From Brotonthovivens ammoniilytica (GTDB lineage: Bacteria > Bacillota > Clostridia > Lachnospirales > Lachnospiraceae): a DNA stretch of 64,000 bases. Location of the stretch: assembly GCF_025566885.1 (NCBI RefSeq), contig NZ_JAOQJQ010000003.1:362336-426335 (forward strand), in the 5' to 3' direction. The position numbers and the translations under genes are program-made. This document shows positions 53,378 through 61,798 of this stretch, piece after piece (position 1 is the first letter of the stretch; the number at the start of each line of letters is the position of its first letter). Under the pieces are notes generated by a model. That model searched no databases and was not told the origin of the DNA. It saw only the letters and a list, made by a program, of their open reading frames with translations.

Positions 53378-54529
53378 ATGGATTTCGCGTTAAGCAAAAA
53401 ACATGAAATGGCGAGAACTCTTTTCAGAGATTTTGCAGAAGCAGAAGTAAAACCTCTTGCACAGGAGGTTGACGAAACAGAACAGTTTCCAGTAGAAACA
53501 GTAGAAAAAATGGCTAAAGCAGGATTCCTTGGTATTCCAATTCCGAAGGAATACGGCGGACAGGGCTGTGACATTCTTACATATGCTATGTGTGTAGAAG
53601 AATTATCAAAAGTTTGCGGTACAACAGGTGTTATTGTTTCTGCACATACATCTCTTTGCTGTGACCCGATCTTAACATATGGTACAGAAGAGCAGAAACA
53701 GAAATATCTTCCTGACCTTGCAGCCGGCAGAAAACTCGGTGCTTTCGGTTTAACAGAGCCGGGCGCTGGTACAGACGCTCAGGGACAGCAGACAAAAGCT
53801 GTTTTAGATGGTGACGAATGGGTACTGAATGGTTCCAAATGCTTCATCACAAACGGAAAATATGCTGACGTTTATATTGTAATTGCTGTTACAGGAACAG
53901 TAGAAAAACGCGGCAGAAAACAGAAAGAAATTTCCGCATTTATCGTAGAAAAAGGTACACCAGGATTTACATTTGGTACAAAAGAGAAGAAAATGGGTAT
54001 CCGTGGTTCTGCTACCTATGAATTAATCTTCCAGGATTGCCGTATTCCAAAAGAAAACTTACTGGGACAGAAGGGTAAAGGATTTGGTATCGCTATGCAT
54101 ACTCTGGATGGCGGACGTGTTGGTATTGCTGCTCAGGCACTTGGTCTTGGCGAAGGCGCTTTGGAAGCAACAATTGCATACGTAAAAGAAAGAAAACAGT
54201 TCGGAAGAACAATCGGACAGTTCCAGAATACTCAGTTCCAGCTTGCTGATATGTCTACAAAGATGCAGGCAGCACAGCTTCTGGTTTACAGAGCAGCAAG
54301 AGCAAAAGATACTCAGAAATCTTATGGCTTTGAAGCAGCTCAGGCAAAACTTTATGCAGCAGAAGCAGCTATGGAAGTTACAACAAAAGCTGTTCAGTTA
54401 CATGGTGGTTATGGTTTCATCAGAGAATATGATGTTGAACGTATGATGCGTGATGCTAAGATCACAGAGATCTATGAAGGTACATCTGAAGTTCAGCGTA
54501 TGGTAATCTCAGCAAATATTTTGAAGTAA
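53378..54529 (+). CDS. bcd: Butyryl-CoA dehydrogenase
   Basis: A 383-residue FAD-dependent acyl-CoA dehydrogenase that reduces crotonyl-CoA to butyryl-CoA, with EtfAB as partner. The start MDFALSKKHEMARTLFRDF follows GGAGGAAAAT; an upstream in-frame ATG at 53315 lies in the intercistronic hairpin region. Family marks are GAFGLTEPGAGTDAQ, FITNGKYAD and the catalytic Glu in IYEGTSEVQRMVIS near the C-terminus. With the adjacent etf genes it should form the electron-bifurcating Bcd-Etf complex of butyrate producers. Confidence 0.97.
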   Translation: MDFALSKKHEMARTLFRDFAEAEVKPLAQEVDETEQFPVETVEKMAKAGFLGIPIPKEYGGQGCDILTYAMCVEELSKVCGTTGVIVSAHTSLCCDPILTYGTEEQKQKYLPDLAAGRKLGAFGLTEPGAGTDAQGQQTKAVLDGDEWVLNGSKCFITNGKYADVYIVIAVTGTVEKRGRKQKEISAFIVEKGTPGFTFGTKEKKMGIRGSATYELIFQDCRIPKENLLGQKGKGFGIAMHTLDGGRVGIAAQALGLGEGALEATIAYVKERKQFGRTIGQFQNTQFQLADMSTKMQAAQLLVYRAARAKDTQKSYGFEAAQAKLYAAEAAMEVTTKAVQLHGGYGFIREYDVERMMRDAKITEIYEGTSEVQRMVISANILK

Positions 54530-54546
54530 ATCAGGAGGCAATCTTT

Positions 54547-55332
54547 ATGAAGATAGTAGTATGTGTAAAACAGGTACCTGATACAGCAGGCGGAGTTCAG
54601 TTCAACCCGGACGGTACCCTTAACAGAGGTGCGATGCTTACAATTATGAACCCGGATGATAAAGCCGGACTGGAAGCAGCGCTTAGATTAAAAGATCAGT
54701 ATGACGCAGAAGTAACAGTTATCACAATGGGACTTCCAAAAGCAGAAGAAGTTCTTCGTGAAGCTATGGCTATGGGCGCAGACAAAGGTATTCTTGTAAC
54801 AGACAGATGCTTAGGCGGCGCTGATACATGGGCAACTTCTACAACACTTGCAGGTGCAATCAGAAATCTTGAGTATGATTTAATTATCTCCGGACGTCAG
54901 GCGATTGACGGTGATACAGCTCAGGTTGGACCTCAGATTTCCGAACATCTTGATATTCCGGTTATTTCCTATGCTCAGGATATCAAAATTGAAGGAAACA
55001 ATGTAATTGTTCAGCGTCAGTATGATGACAGATATCATATGGTTAAGGCTCAGATGCCTTGCCTTATTACAGCATTGGCTGAATTAAATGATCCACGTTA
55101 CATGACACCAGGCGGAATCTTTGATGCTTATGATGCAGAAATCACTGTATGGGGCAGAAATGATCTGGTAGATGTTGATGATGCGAACCTTGGTCTTAAC
55201 GGATCTCCTACAAAAATCGCAAAAGCATCTGATAAAGTAAGAAAAGGTGCTGGTGAAAAAGTTGTACTTGATACACCGGATGAATCTGTAGACTACATCA
55301 TGGACAAATTATTAACAAAACATGTAATCTAA
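54547..55332 (+). CDS. etfB: Electron transfer flavoprotein beta subunit
   Basis: A 261-residue EtfB starting MKIVVCVKQVPDT, with SGRQAIDGDTAQVGPQ, the FAD/AMP-binding EtfB signature. It forms a heterodimer with EtfA that takes electrons from NADH and splits them between ferredoxin and butyryl-CoA dehydrogenase. It lies 17 bp after bcd with an AGGAGG site and 24 bp before etfA. Confidence 0.97.
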   Translation: MKIVVCVKQVPDTAGGVQFNPDGTLNRGAMLTIMNPDDKAGLEAALRLKDQYDAEVTVITMGLPKAEEVLREAMAMGADKGILVTDRCLGGADTWATSTTLAGAIRNLEYDLIISGRQAIDGDTAQVGPQISEHLDIPVISYAQDIKIEGNNVIVQRQYDDRYHMVKAQMPCLITALAELNDPRYMTPGGIFDAYDAEITVWGRNDLVDVDDANLGLNGSPTKIAKASDKVRKGAGEKVVLDTPDESVDYIMDKLLTKHVI

Positions 55333-55356
55333 GAAAAGGAAGAGTGGTGAATAAGA

Positions 55357-56418
55357 ATGGCAGCAATGGATAAAGAAATTATGGAGCAGTACAAAGGCGT
55401 ATATGTCTTTGCACAGCAGGTAGATAATGAATTAAGCGGCATCGCTTTTGAATTACTTGGTAAAGCAAAAGACCTTGCAGCAGATTTAAATGCAGACGTA
55501 ACAGCAGTTCTTATTGGATCCGGCGTAAAAGGACTTGTAGATCAGTTAGCTGAATACGGTGCTGACAAAGTTATCGTAGTAGATGATCCGGAACTGAAAG
55601 ATTACAGAACAGAACCTTATACACATGCACTGGCATCTGTAATTAACGAATACAAACCGGAAATCGTTCTGGTTGGTGCTACAGCAATCGGCCGTGACTT
55701 AGGCCCGCGTGTTTCTGCAAGAGTAGAAACAGGTCTGACAGCTGACTGTACAGTACTTGAAATCGGTGATTTCCCTCTGAACCCAATTCCGGGCAAAGAG
55801 CAGAAACACAATCAGTTATTAATGACTCGTCCTGCATTCGGCGGTAACACAATCGCTACTATCGCCTGCCCGGATAACCGTCCTCAGATGGCTACAGTTC
55901 GTCCAGGTGTTATGCAGAAAATTGCACCGGTTGCAGGAGCAAAAGCTGAAGTAATCGAATACAACCCAGGATTTACACCGGATAACAAATACGTGGAAAT
56001 CATGGAAATCGTTAAAAACGTTGCAGACACAGTTGATATTATGGACGCAAAAATCCTTGTATCCGGCGGACGTGGCGTTGGCTCACCTGAAAACTTCAAA
56101 ATCCTTGAAGATCTGGCTGAAGCAATCGGCGGTACAGTAAGCTGCTCCCGTGCGGTAGTAGATTCAGGCTGGAAACCAAAAGATCTTCAGGTTGGACAGA
56201 CAGGTAAAACAGTTCGTCCTAACGTATACTTTGCAATTGGTATTTCCGGAGCAATCCAGCACGTTGCAGGTATGGAAGAATCTGATATCATCATCGCAAT
56301 CAACAAAGACGAAGATGCTCCAATCTTCGATGTAGCTGATTACGGTGTAGTAGGCGATTTAAATAAAATCGTACCTATGTTAACAGCAAAAATCAAAGAC
56401 GCAATCGCAAATAAGTAA
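55357..56418 (+). CDS. etfA: Electron transfer flavoprotein alpha subunit
   Basis: A 353-residue EtfA. The C-terminal FAD domain carries LVSGGRGVGSPENF, SRAVVDSGWKP and YFAIGISGAIQHVAGM, typical of the family. An ATG at 55357 and another at 55366 are both possible; the first has a GGAAGAG site about 12 bp upstream. It is the last gene of the butyryl-CoA operon and is followed by a strong terminator. No crt (crotonase) is in the operon or anywhere in the window. Confidence 0.96.
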   Translation: MAAMDKEIMEQYKGVYVFAQQVDNELSGIAFELLGKAKDLAADLNADVTAVLIGSGVKGLVDQLAEYGADKVIVVDDPELKDYRTEPYTHALASVINEYKPEIVLVGATAIGRDLGPRVSARVETGLTADCTVLEIGDFPLNPIPGKEQKHNQLLMTRPAFGGNTIATIACPDNRPQMATVRPGVMQKIAPVAGAKAEVIEYNPGFTPDNKYVEIMEIVKNVADTVDIMDAKILVSGGRGVGSPENFKILEDLAEAIGGTVSCSRAVVDSGWKPKDLQVGQTGKTVRPNVYFAIGISGAIQHVAGMEESDIIIAINKDEDAPIFDVADYGVVGDLNKIVPMLTAKIKDAIANK

Positions 56419-56439
56419 GATTGTGCAATAAATAAAAAC

Positions 56440-56487
56440 CAGGGCTTCCGGCGGGGAAATTTTCTCCGTCAGGAGCCCTGATTTTTT
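56440..56487 (+). terminator. Terminator of the thl-etfA operon
   Basis: CAGGGCTTCCGGCGGGGA (56440-56457) pairs TCTCCGTCAGGAGCCCTG (56463-56480) with few mismatches, followed by ATTTTTT. Confidence 0.92.
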
Positions 56488-56524
56488 GCTCAATTTGAAA
56501 CACTCCAGGAATCATAAAAAAGTA

Positions 56525-56553
56525 TTGCATCTGATCCTGCAGTGTTATATAAT
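56525..56553 (+). promoter_or_regulatory. Promoter of the FMN riboswitch / ribU unit
   Basis: TTGCAT (56525-56530), 17 bp, perfect TATAAT (56548-56553), about 22 bp before the riboswitch. Confidence 0.75.
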
Positions 56554-56574
56554 ATCTCTAGATAAATAGAAAAT

Positions 56575-56715
56575 TCTTCGGGGCAGGGTGATATGCAGAT
56601 GCATAAATTCCCTACCGACGGTGATTCTGAGCGATCAGAAAGTCCGTGAACTGCATATGCAGCTGATCCGGTGAGATTCCGGAACCGACAGTAAAGTCTG
56701 GATGGGAGAAGAAAC
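56575..56715 (+). ncRNA. FMN riboswitch (RFN element)
   Basis: All conserved RFN blocks are present: CTTCGGGGCAGGGTGA, ATTCCCTACCGACGGTGA, AGTCCGTGAAC, GATCCGGTGAGATTCCGGAA and CCGACAGTAAAGTCTGGATG, ending GGGAGAAGAAAC. It binds FMN and regulates the riboflavin transporter gene that follows. Confidence 0.95.
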
Positions 56716-56760
56716 AGAAATAACAGATTCCTGTGAATCTGTTGTAAGTGGAATGAGCAG

Positions 56761-56787
56761 CCCCGGATTTTTAATCCGGGGTTTTTT
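56761..56787 (+). terminator. Expression-platform terminator of the FMN riboswitch
   Basis: A perfect 8-bp stem CCCCGGAT/ATCCGGGG (56761-56781) with a six-T run. FMN binding should favour it and switch ribU off. Confidence 0.9.
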
Positions 56788-56788
56788 A

Positions 56789-56832
56789 CTCTATAGGAAA
56801 CACTGTGTTGTGATAAAGCTGAAAAGTACCGA
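56789..56832. repeat. Short intergenic repeat, copy 2
   Basis: CTCTATAGGAA, then a stretch identical or near-identical to 2939-2971 (including TGTGTTGTGATAAAGCTG), directly after the riboswitch terminator T-run. The right inverted end seen in copy 1 is missing, so this copy is truncated or rearranged. It lies in the ribU leader. Confidence 0.7.
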
Positions 56833-56882
56833 TCAAGAATTTCTATTTGAATGTCAATTTAATTCAGAAAGGATGCATGAAA

Positions 56883-57509
56883 ATGAAACAGAAAAACAGT
56901 ACAATCAGTAAAAAGAAAGTTAGTATCCACACAATGGCCGTTGTTGCAATCTTATCGGCAATTGCTTATATTCTGATGTTTATGGAATTCAGCGTACCGT
57001 TGATGCCGGGCTTTATTAAGATGGATCTTTCAGATCTGCCTGCCTTAATAGGCACCTTTGCCACAGGTCCGGTGGGCGGAATTTTGATTGCTCTGATTAA
57101 GAACCTTCTGCATTTGACGGTGACTTCAACAGCAGGGGTGGGAGAGCTTTCGAACTTTATTTTAAATGTCATATTTATCCTTCCGGCGGGACTTTTGTAC
57201 AAGTATAAAAAAACGAAAGCCAGTGCATGTGGAGGCGCTGTATTAGGAGCTGTTGCCATGGCCCTTGTCAGTGTAGTGTCCAATTATTTTATTGTATATC
57301 CGGTGTATTATAATTTTATGCCGGAAGATACTATTTTAGCGGCATATCAGGCTATTTTTCCAGGGGTAGACAGTATCCTTCAGAGTCTGATTGTGTTTAA
57401 TATGCCGTTTACATTTGTGAAAGCCATGATCAGTGTGGTTGTTACAGTCTTGATTTACAAGCGTCTGGTGCCGGTTTTACAAATGTCCAGACAAAAAGTA
57501 TCCGGTTGA
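56883..57509 (+). CDS. ribU: Riboflavin ECF transporter S component
   Basis: A 208-residue membrane protein that binds riboflavin and uses a shared EcfAAT module encoded elsewhere. I choose ATG 56883 because AGAAAGGA lies 9 bp before it; an ATG at 56877 is too close to that site. About six hydrophobic helices are visible, with RibU-like features: MEFSVPLMPGFIKMDLSDLP near the start, then GPVGGILIALIKNLLHL and GELSNFILN. The FMN riboswitch upstream supports the substrate. Confidence 0.92.
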   Translation: MKQKNSTISKKKVSIHTMAVVAILSAIAYILMFMEFSVPLMPGFIKMDLSDLPALIGTFATGPVGGILIALIKNLLHLTVTSTAGVGELSNFILNVIFILPAGLLYKYKKTKASACGGAVLGAVAMALVSVVSNYFIVYPVYYNFMPEDTILAAYQAIFPGVDSILQSLIVFNMPFTFVKAMISVVVTVLIYKRLVPVLQMSRQKVSG

Positions 57510-57523
57510 TAAGCGTTTAAATG

Positions 57524-57570
57524 AAAGCCCAGAATCGTACATGAAAATGTATGATTTCGGGCTTTTATTT
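57524..57570 (+). terminator. Terminator of ribU
   Basis: AAAGCCCAGAATCGTACAT pairs ATGTATGATTTCGGGCTTT around GAAA, with TATTT after it. Confidence 0.88.
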
Positions 57571-57587
57571 CTCTATAGGAAATACTG
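57571..57587. repeat. Short intergenic repeat, copy 3 (partial)
   Basis: CTCTATAGGAAATACTG, the left end of the element described at 2928, again directly after a terminator. The homology stops after 17 bp. Confidence 0.5.
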
Positions 57588-57632
57588 TTTTGCAAAGTTT
57601 TCAAACAAGTATTTTTAACTTTTACATTCAGA

Positions 57633-57641
57633 TGGTATAAT
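57633..57641 (+). promoter_or_regulatory. Extended -10 promoter of the alcohol dehydrogenase group
   Basis: TGG-TATAAT (57633-57641) with only a weak -35 (TTTTAA, 57613-57618). The ~110-nt leader after it has no gene or riboswitch that I recognise. Confidence 0.5.
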
Positions 57642-57755
57642 AAAACCAGCCTGTTACGATTGGCAGGAACAGAATGTAAAGAATCACTAACAGGGGATGT
57701 TAGCCTTTGTACACCGAGGGTAAGTTCCTTGTATAAGAATCAGGAGGAGCAGTTT

Positions 57756-58928
57756 ATGGACAATTTTGTTTTCTACAGTCCTACAAAGTTTGTATTTGGC
57801 AAAGGGGAAGAAAATCATGCGGGTAAGTATGTAAAAGAGTTTGGCGGCAGCAGAGTGCTGCTTCATTTTGGCGGTAGATCTGCTGAGAAGTCCGGACTCC
57901 TTGACAGAATCAGGGAGTCTTTGAAAAAAGAAGGATTGTATATTGCGGAACTTGGCGGGGTTGAGCCAAATCCAAAAAGCGGTCTTGTGTACAAAGGAAT
58001 TGAACTGTGTAAAAATGAGAATATAGATTTCATTTTAGCGGCAGGAGGCGGAAGTGTGATAGATTCTGCCAAAGCTATTGGCCTTGGAGCATTGTATGAC
58101 GGAGATTTCTGGGATTTTTATACAGGAAAAGCTTCCGTTGAGAAGACACTTCCGGTGGGAACTGTTTTAACCATTGCAGCGGCAGGAAGTGAAGGCTCGG
58201 ACGGAAGTGTGATTACACACGAGGATGGGAACTTTAAACGTCCCTGCGGAAGTGATCTGATGCGGCCGAAATTTTCAATATTAAATCCAGAGCTGACACA
58301 GACACTGCCTCCGTATCAGACTGCATGCGGAATTACAGATATGATGGCGCATGTATTTGAACGGTATTTTACAAATACAAAGGAAGTGGAAGTAACGGAC
58401 CGGATGTGCGAAGGCATTCTTAAAGCTATTATTCAGGAGGCTCCAAAGGTGATGGCTGATCCGGATAACTATGAGGCCAGAGCTAATATTATGTGGGCGG
58501 GAACTATGGCGCATAATGATATCTGTGGTGTCGGACGTCAGCAGGACTGGGCCAGCCATAATCTGGAGCATGAGCTTTCCGGTTTATACGATTGTGCTCA
58601 TGGGGCCGGCCTGGCTGTCATTTTTCCGGCCTGGATGGAATATACGCTGGAACACAATGTTATGAGATTTGCTCAGGCAGCTGTCCGCATCTGGGGGTGC
58701 GAGATGAACTTTGAATATCCAGAAATCACTGCCAGAGCCGGAATTAAAGCACTGCGGGGATTCTGGAAATCTTTGGGGATGCCCCTTAATTTTCAAGAGC
58801 TGGGAGCAAAGGAAGAAGATATTCCAAAGCTGCTGGAAACGCTGCAGATCGACGGCCGGACAGAAGGCGGGTTTGTACCTCTTGACAGGGAGGCATGTGA
58901 GGCCGTATACCGCCTGGCATGCAGATAA
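57756..58928 (+). CDS. Iron-containing alcohol dehydrogenase (butanol dehydrogenase-like)
   Basis: A 390-residue group III alcohol dehydrogenase that reduces an aldehyde or ketone with NAD(P)H. The start MDNFVFYSPTKFVFGKG follows AGGAGGAG; the open frame to 57660 lacks a ribosome site. The nucleotide loop AAGGGSVIDSAKAI and the metal ligands (DMMAH, ASHNLEHEL, CAHGAGLAV) are visible. It is similar to BdhA/YqdH enzymes. It is followed 18 bp later by a sugar-kinase gene, so its substrate could be a sugar-derived carbonyl rather than butyraldehyde. Confidence 0.9.
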   Translation: MDNFVFYSPTKFVFGKGEENHAGKYVKEFGGSRVLLHFGGRSAEKSGLLDRIRESLKKEGLYIAELGGVEPNPKSGLVYKGIELCKNENIDFILAAGGGSVIDSAKAIGLGALYDGDFWDFYTGKASVEKTLPVGTVLTIAAAGSEGSDGSVITHEDGNFKRPCGSDLMRPKFSILNPELTQTLPPYQTACGITDMMAHVFERYFTNTKEVEVTDRMCEGILKAIIQEAPKVMADPDNYEARANIMWAGTMAHNDICGVGRQQDWASHNLEHELSGLYDCAHGAGLAVIFPAWMEYTLEHNVMRFAQAAVRIWGCEMNFEYPEITARAGIKALRGFWKSLGMPLNFQELGAKEEDIPKLLETLQIDGRTEGGFVPLDREACEAVYRLACR

Positions 58929-58946
58929 CAGATGGAGAGTGAGAAC

Positions 58947-60068
58947 ATGAATAAGAAAAGAGCCATGGTAGCCGGTCATCTGTGCCTTGATATTACTCCT
59001 GTATTTCCTGATGGTCTGGATGTGACGGGGCAGCTATTTGTACCGGGCAAAATGATACAGGTAGAAGCTGCGGATATACATACCGGAGGGGTTGTTTCTA
59101 ATACTGGACTTGCTATGCGTAAAATGGGTGCGGATGTAATTCTTACAGCTAAAATAGGCAGGGATAAATTCGGTGACAGTGTAGCGGCCATTATGAAAAG
59201 CTATCAGGCGGAGGAAGGGCTTTTAGTTTCTGAAAACAGTACAACATCTTATTCCATTGTGCTGGCGCCTCCGGGGCTGGATCGGATGTTTCTTCATCAT
59301 TCCGGCGCTAATGATGAGCTTACAGCAGAAGAACTGACAGATGCCATGAATGATGAAATTGATTTGTTTCATTTTGGATATCCGCCGGTTATGAAACAGA
59401 TTTATCAAAATCAGGGGCAGGGACTTGAAGAAGTATACCGCAGGGCAGGAGAGCTTGGAATTATTACCTCGCTTGATTTGTGTGTTGCAGATCCTCAGTC
59501 GCCGGCAGGCAGAGAGAACTGGCCGCTGATATTGGAACGTGTGCTTCCATATGTGGATATTTTTGTCCCCAGTATTGAAGAGCTGTGCAGTATGGTATGG
59601 CCGGAAGTTTACAGAGAATGGCTTGTCCGGGCAGGGGGAAAAGATATGGTGGAAATACTGGATTATGACAAGGATATTGTTCCGCTGGCTGAGAAAGTAA
59701 TGAGTATGGGGCCAAAGGTTCTGCTGCTGAAATGCGGTTCTAGAGGGCTGTATTACGGTACGTCAGATGCAGAAGGTCTCAGCAGAATCAGCAGAAAATT
59801 TCAGCTGGATGTGGATGAATGGGCAGATTGTTTTGGATTTGAGACCAGCTACCGTCCGGAAAAAATCCGTTCGGCCACCGGGGCGGGGGATACGTGTGTG
59901 GCTGCATTTTTAACCTCACTGATGCGCGGCTATCCTTTGAAAAAATGTGTTCGTCTGGCGGCAGCCCAGGGAGCTTCCTGCGTGGAAAGCTATGATGCCC
60001 TTAGTGGATTAAGAACACTAGAGGAACTGGAAGAAAAAATAGAAGCGGGCTGGAAAAAAACTTGCTGA
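58947..60068 (+). CDS. PfkB-family carbohydrate kinase
   Basis: A 373-residue ribokinase-fold enzyme that phosphorylates a sugar or nucleoside with ATP. ATG 58947 follows GGAGAGTGAG. N-terminal DITPVF...HTGGVVSNTGLAMRKMGADV is the sugar-binding GG motif and ATGAGDTCVAAFLTSLM holds the catalytic Asp and anion hole. It is longer than typical ribokinases (about 310 residues). It lies between the alcohol dehydrogenase and a radical SAM gene. Substrate unknown. Confidence 0.9.
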   Translation: MNKKRAMVAGHLCLDITPVFPDGLDVTGQLFVPGKMIQVEAADIHTGGVVSNTGLAMRKMGADVILTAKIGRDKFGDSVAAIMKSYQAEEGLLVSENSTTSYSIVLAPPGLDRMFLHHSGANDELTAEELTDAMNDEIDLFHFGYPPVMKQIYQNQGQGLEEVYRRAGELGIITSLDLCVADPQSPAGRENWPLILERVLPYVDIFVPSIEELCSMVWPEVYREWLVRAGGKDMVEILDYDKDIVPLAEKVMSMGPKVLLLKCGSRGLYYGTSDAEGLSRISRKFQLDVDEWADCFGFETSYRPEKIRSATGAGDTCVAAFLTSLMRGYPLKKCVRLAAAQGASCVESYDALSGLRTLEELEEKIEAGWKKTC

Positions 60069-60163
60069 ACATAAAAGCTGGTTGTTTCCCTGATTTAACT
60101 GCATAGAAAAGAAGGATGCTGGAAATACTTGTAAGAAAATAATTGAAGGGCTTGGTACTTATC

Positions 60164-61648
60164 ATGAAAATTGTTTTTCTTACACCAACCAGCGACTTGA
60201 GAAGATTATGGCTGTATCGCCTGGGAGGCCGTTTTTACGGGCATCCGAATGCCATCACAGGACCTCTGATTTTAGGAGGTATTTTAAAAAATGCCGGACA
60301 TGAGGTTGAAGTTTATGAGGAACTCTATGCAAAAGTAAATTATAAAAAACTAATGAGAGATACGGATGTTTTCTGTATTTATACAATGACCTCCACTGCG
60401 AAGCGGGCTTATGAGCTTGCAGATGAAATCCATGCAAAAACGGATGCACGGGTTCTGATTGGAGGCATTCATGCTTCGGCGCTTCCCAAAGAAGCGTTAA
60501 TGCATGCCGATCAGGTGATTACCGGTGAGGGGGAGAATGTAATTCTGGATGTGGTGGAAGGAAGAATTACCAAAAAAATTGTGGCCGGAATTCCAAGCAG
60601 CAATCTGGACAGTCTTCCTCTGCCGGACTATTCTATCTTGAAAACCCCCTGTGACTGCGCAAATGTTATGACAACAAGAGGCTGTACCCACTGCTGTACA
60701 TTTTGTACAACTTCCAGAATGTTTGAGCCGTACCGGCAGCGAAGTGTAGACAGCGTCATAGACGAAATACGCAGGTATAAGGAAATGGGATTTCGTTATA
60801 TGAATTTTGAGGATGATAATTTTACCGCAGATAAAGAGAGGGCCAAGGAAATCTGCAGAAGAATGATTGCGGAAAATCTTATTTTTAAGGAGACCTTTTT
60901 CTTTGGAAGAACTGATATGGCAGAGGATGAGGAGCTTTTGGACCTGCTTTCCAAGGCTCATTTAAATCGTGTGCTCATTGGTATTGAATCCCTGAATCAG
61001 GATGCGCTGGATGAGATTCATAAAGGACAGCGACCGGCAGATATCAAAAAGGCGGCCCAAAGATGCCGGCAGTATAAAATCCGTCTGATTGCCAGTCTGG
61101 TTTTGGGGATAGATTCAGACACAAGAGAAGATATCCGAAAAGCAGTAGAATTTGTAAAGGAGATGGATGCATATCAGCTGCAGCCGGCAATTCTAACGCC
61201 CTATCCCGGAACACCGGTTTATCGGAAAATGATGGAAGAAGAACGAATGGTAACCGGAGACTGGAGCCAGTTTGACATGATGAATGTAACCTTCCGGCCG
61301 GTGCATATGACGCCATGGGAGCTGCAGGAAGAGTTTTATCATGCGGTTCGTTCCTTTTATAATTTTAAATCGGCATTTCGAATCGGAAAAATCTTTGGAT
61401 GGGGCTATTGTGTGCGGCGTTTAGGTCTCTGGTTTTTCTCACAGGCAGGTTCTAGGGGGGCAGAGTTTGCAGCAAAGCATGTACCTGCAACGCCTTATTA
61501 TAAGCTCAGAAGTCTTGACAGGGAGTTTTTGCGTCAGGAGGGGGATGATACCGTCATACATGAGGAGCTTTTATCAGAAGAAAACGCAAGGCTTGTACCG
61601 GTGAAGGTAAAGGCTGAAAACGGTTTCAAACAGTGGAAAAAGCATTAA
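60164..61648 (+). CDS. B12-binding-type radical SAM protein
   Basis: A 494-residue protein of the B12-binding-domain radical SAM group. I start at ATG 60164; an in-frame TTG at 60143 is the alternative. The N-terminal Rossmann-like region (about 1-140) shows GPLILGGILKNAGHEVEVYEE and GGIHASALPKE but no DxHxxG motif, so B12 would bind base-off without His, if at all. The radical SAM cluster is Cys174, Cys178, Cys181 (TTRGCTHCCTFC, CX3CX2C), followed by a partial barrel with YMNFEDDNFT and RVLIGIESLNQDALD. Relatives include methyltransferases and hopanoid-type enzymes. Function unknown. Confidence 0.85.
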   Translation: MKIVFLTPTSDLRRLWLYRLGGRFYGHPNAITGPLILGGILKNAGHEVEVYEELYAKVNYKKLMRDTDVFCIYTMTSTAKRAYELADEIHAKTDARVLIGGIHASALPKEALMHADQVITGEGENVILDVVEGRITKKIVAGIPSSNLDSLPLPDYSILKTPCDCANVMTTRGCTHCCTFCTTSRMFEPYRQRSVDSVIDEIRRYKEMGFRYMNFEDDNFTADKERAKEICRRMIAENLIFKETFFFGRTDMAEDEELLDLLSKAHLNRVLIGIESLNQDALDEIHKGQRPADIKKAAQRCRQYKIRLIASLVLGIDSDTREDIRKAVEFVKEMDAYQLQPAILTPYPGTPVYRKMMEEERMVTGDWSQFDMMNVTFRPVHMTPWELQEEFYHAVRSFYNFKSAFRIGKIFGWGYCVRRLGLWFFSQAGSRGAEFAAKHVPATPYYKLRSLDREFLRQEGDDTVIHEELLSEENARLVPVKVKAENGFKQWKKH

Positions 61649-61798
61649 AAGAAAGTCCGGGAGAAATACGTAACCTATGTATCTGCTGCATGGAACAACC
61701 GTTATAAAAAAAGTCCTGCCGGAGAGAAAAGTGTTTAAAAACAGAAGGTTCAGTGATAGAATAGACAAAGGAGAAAAGGAAAGGGAGGATTATGACTC

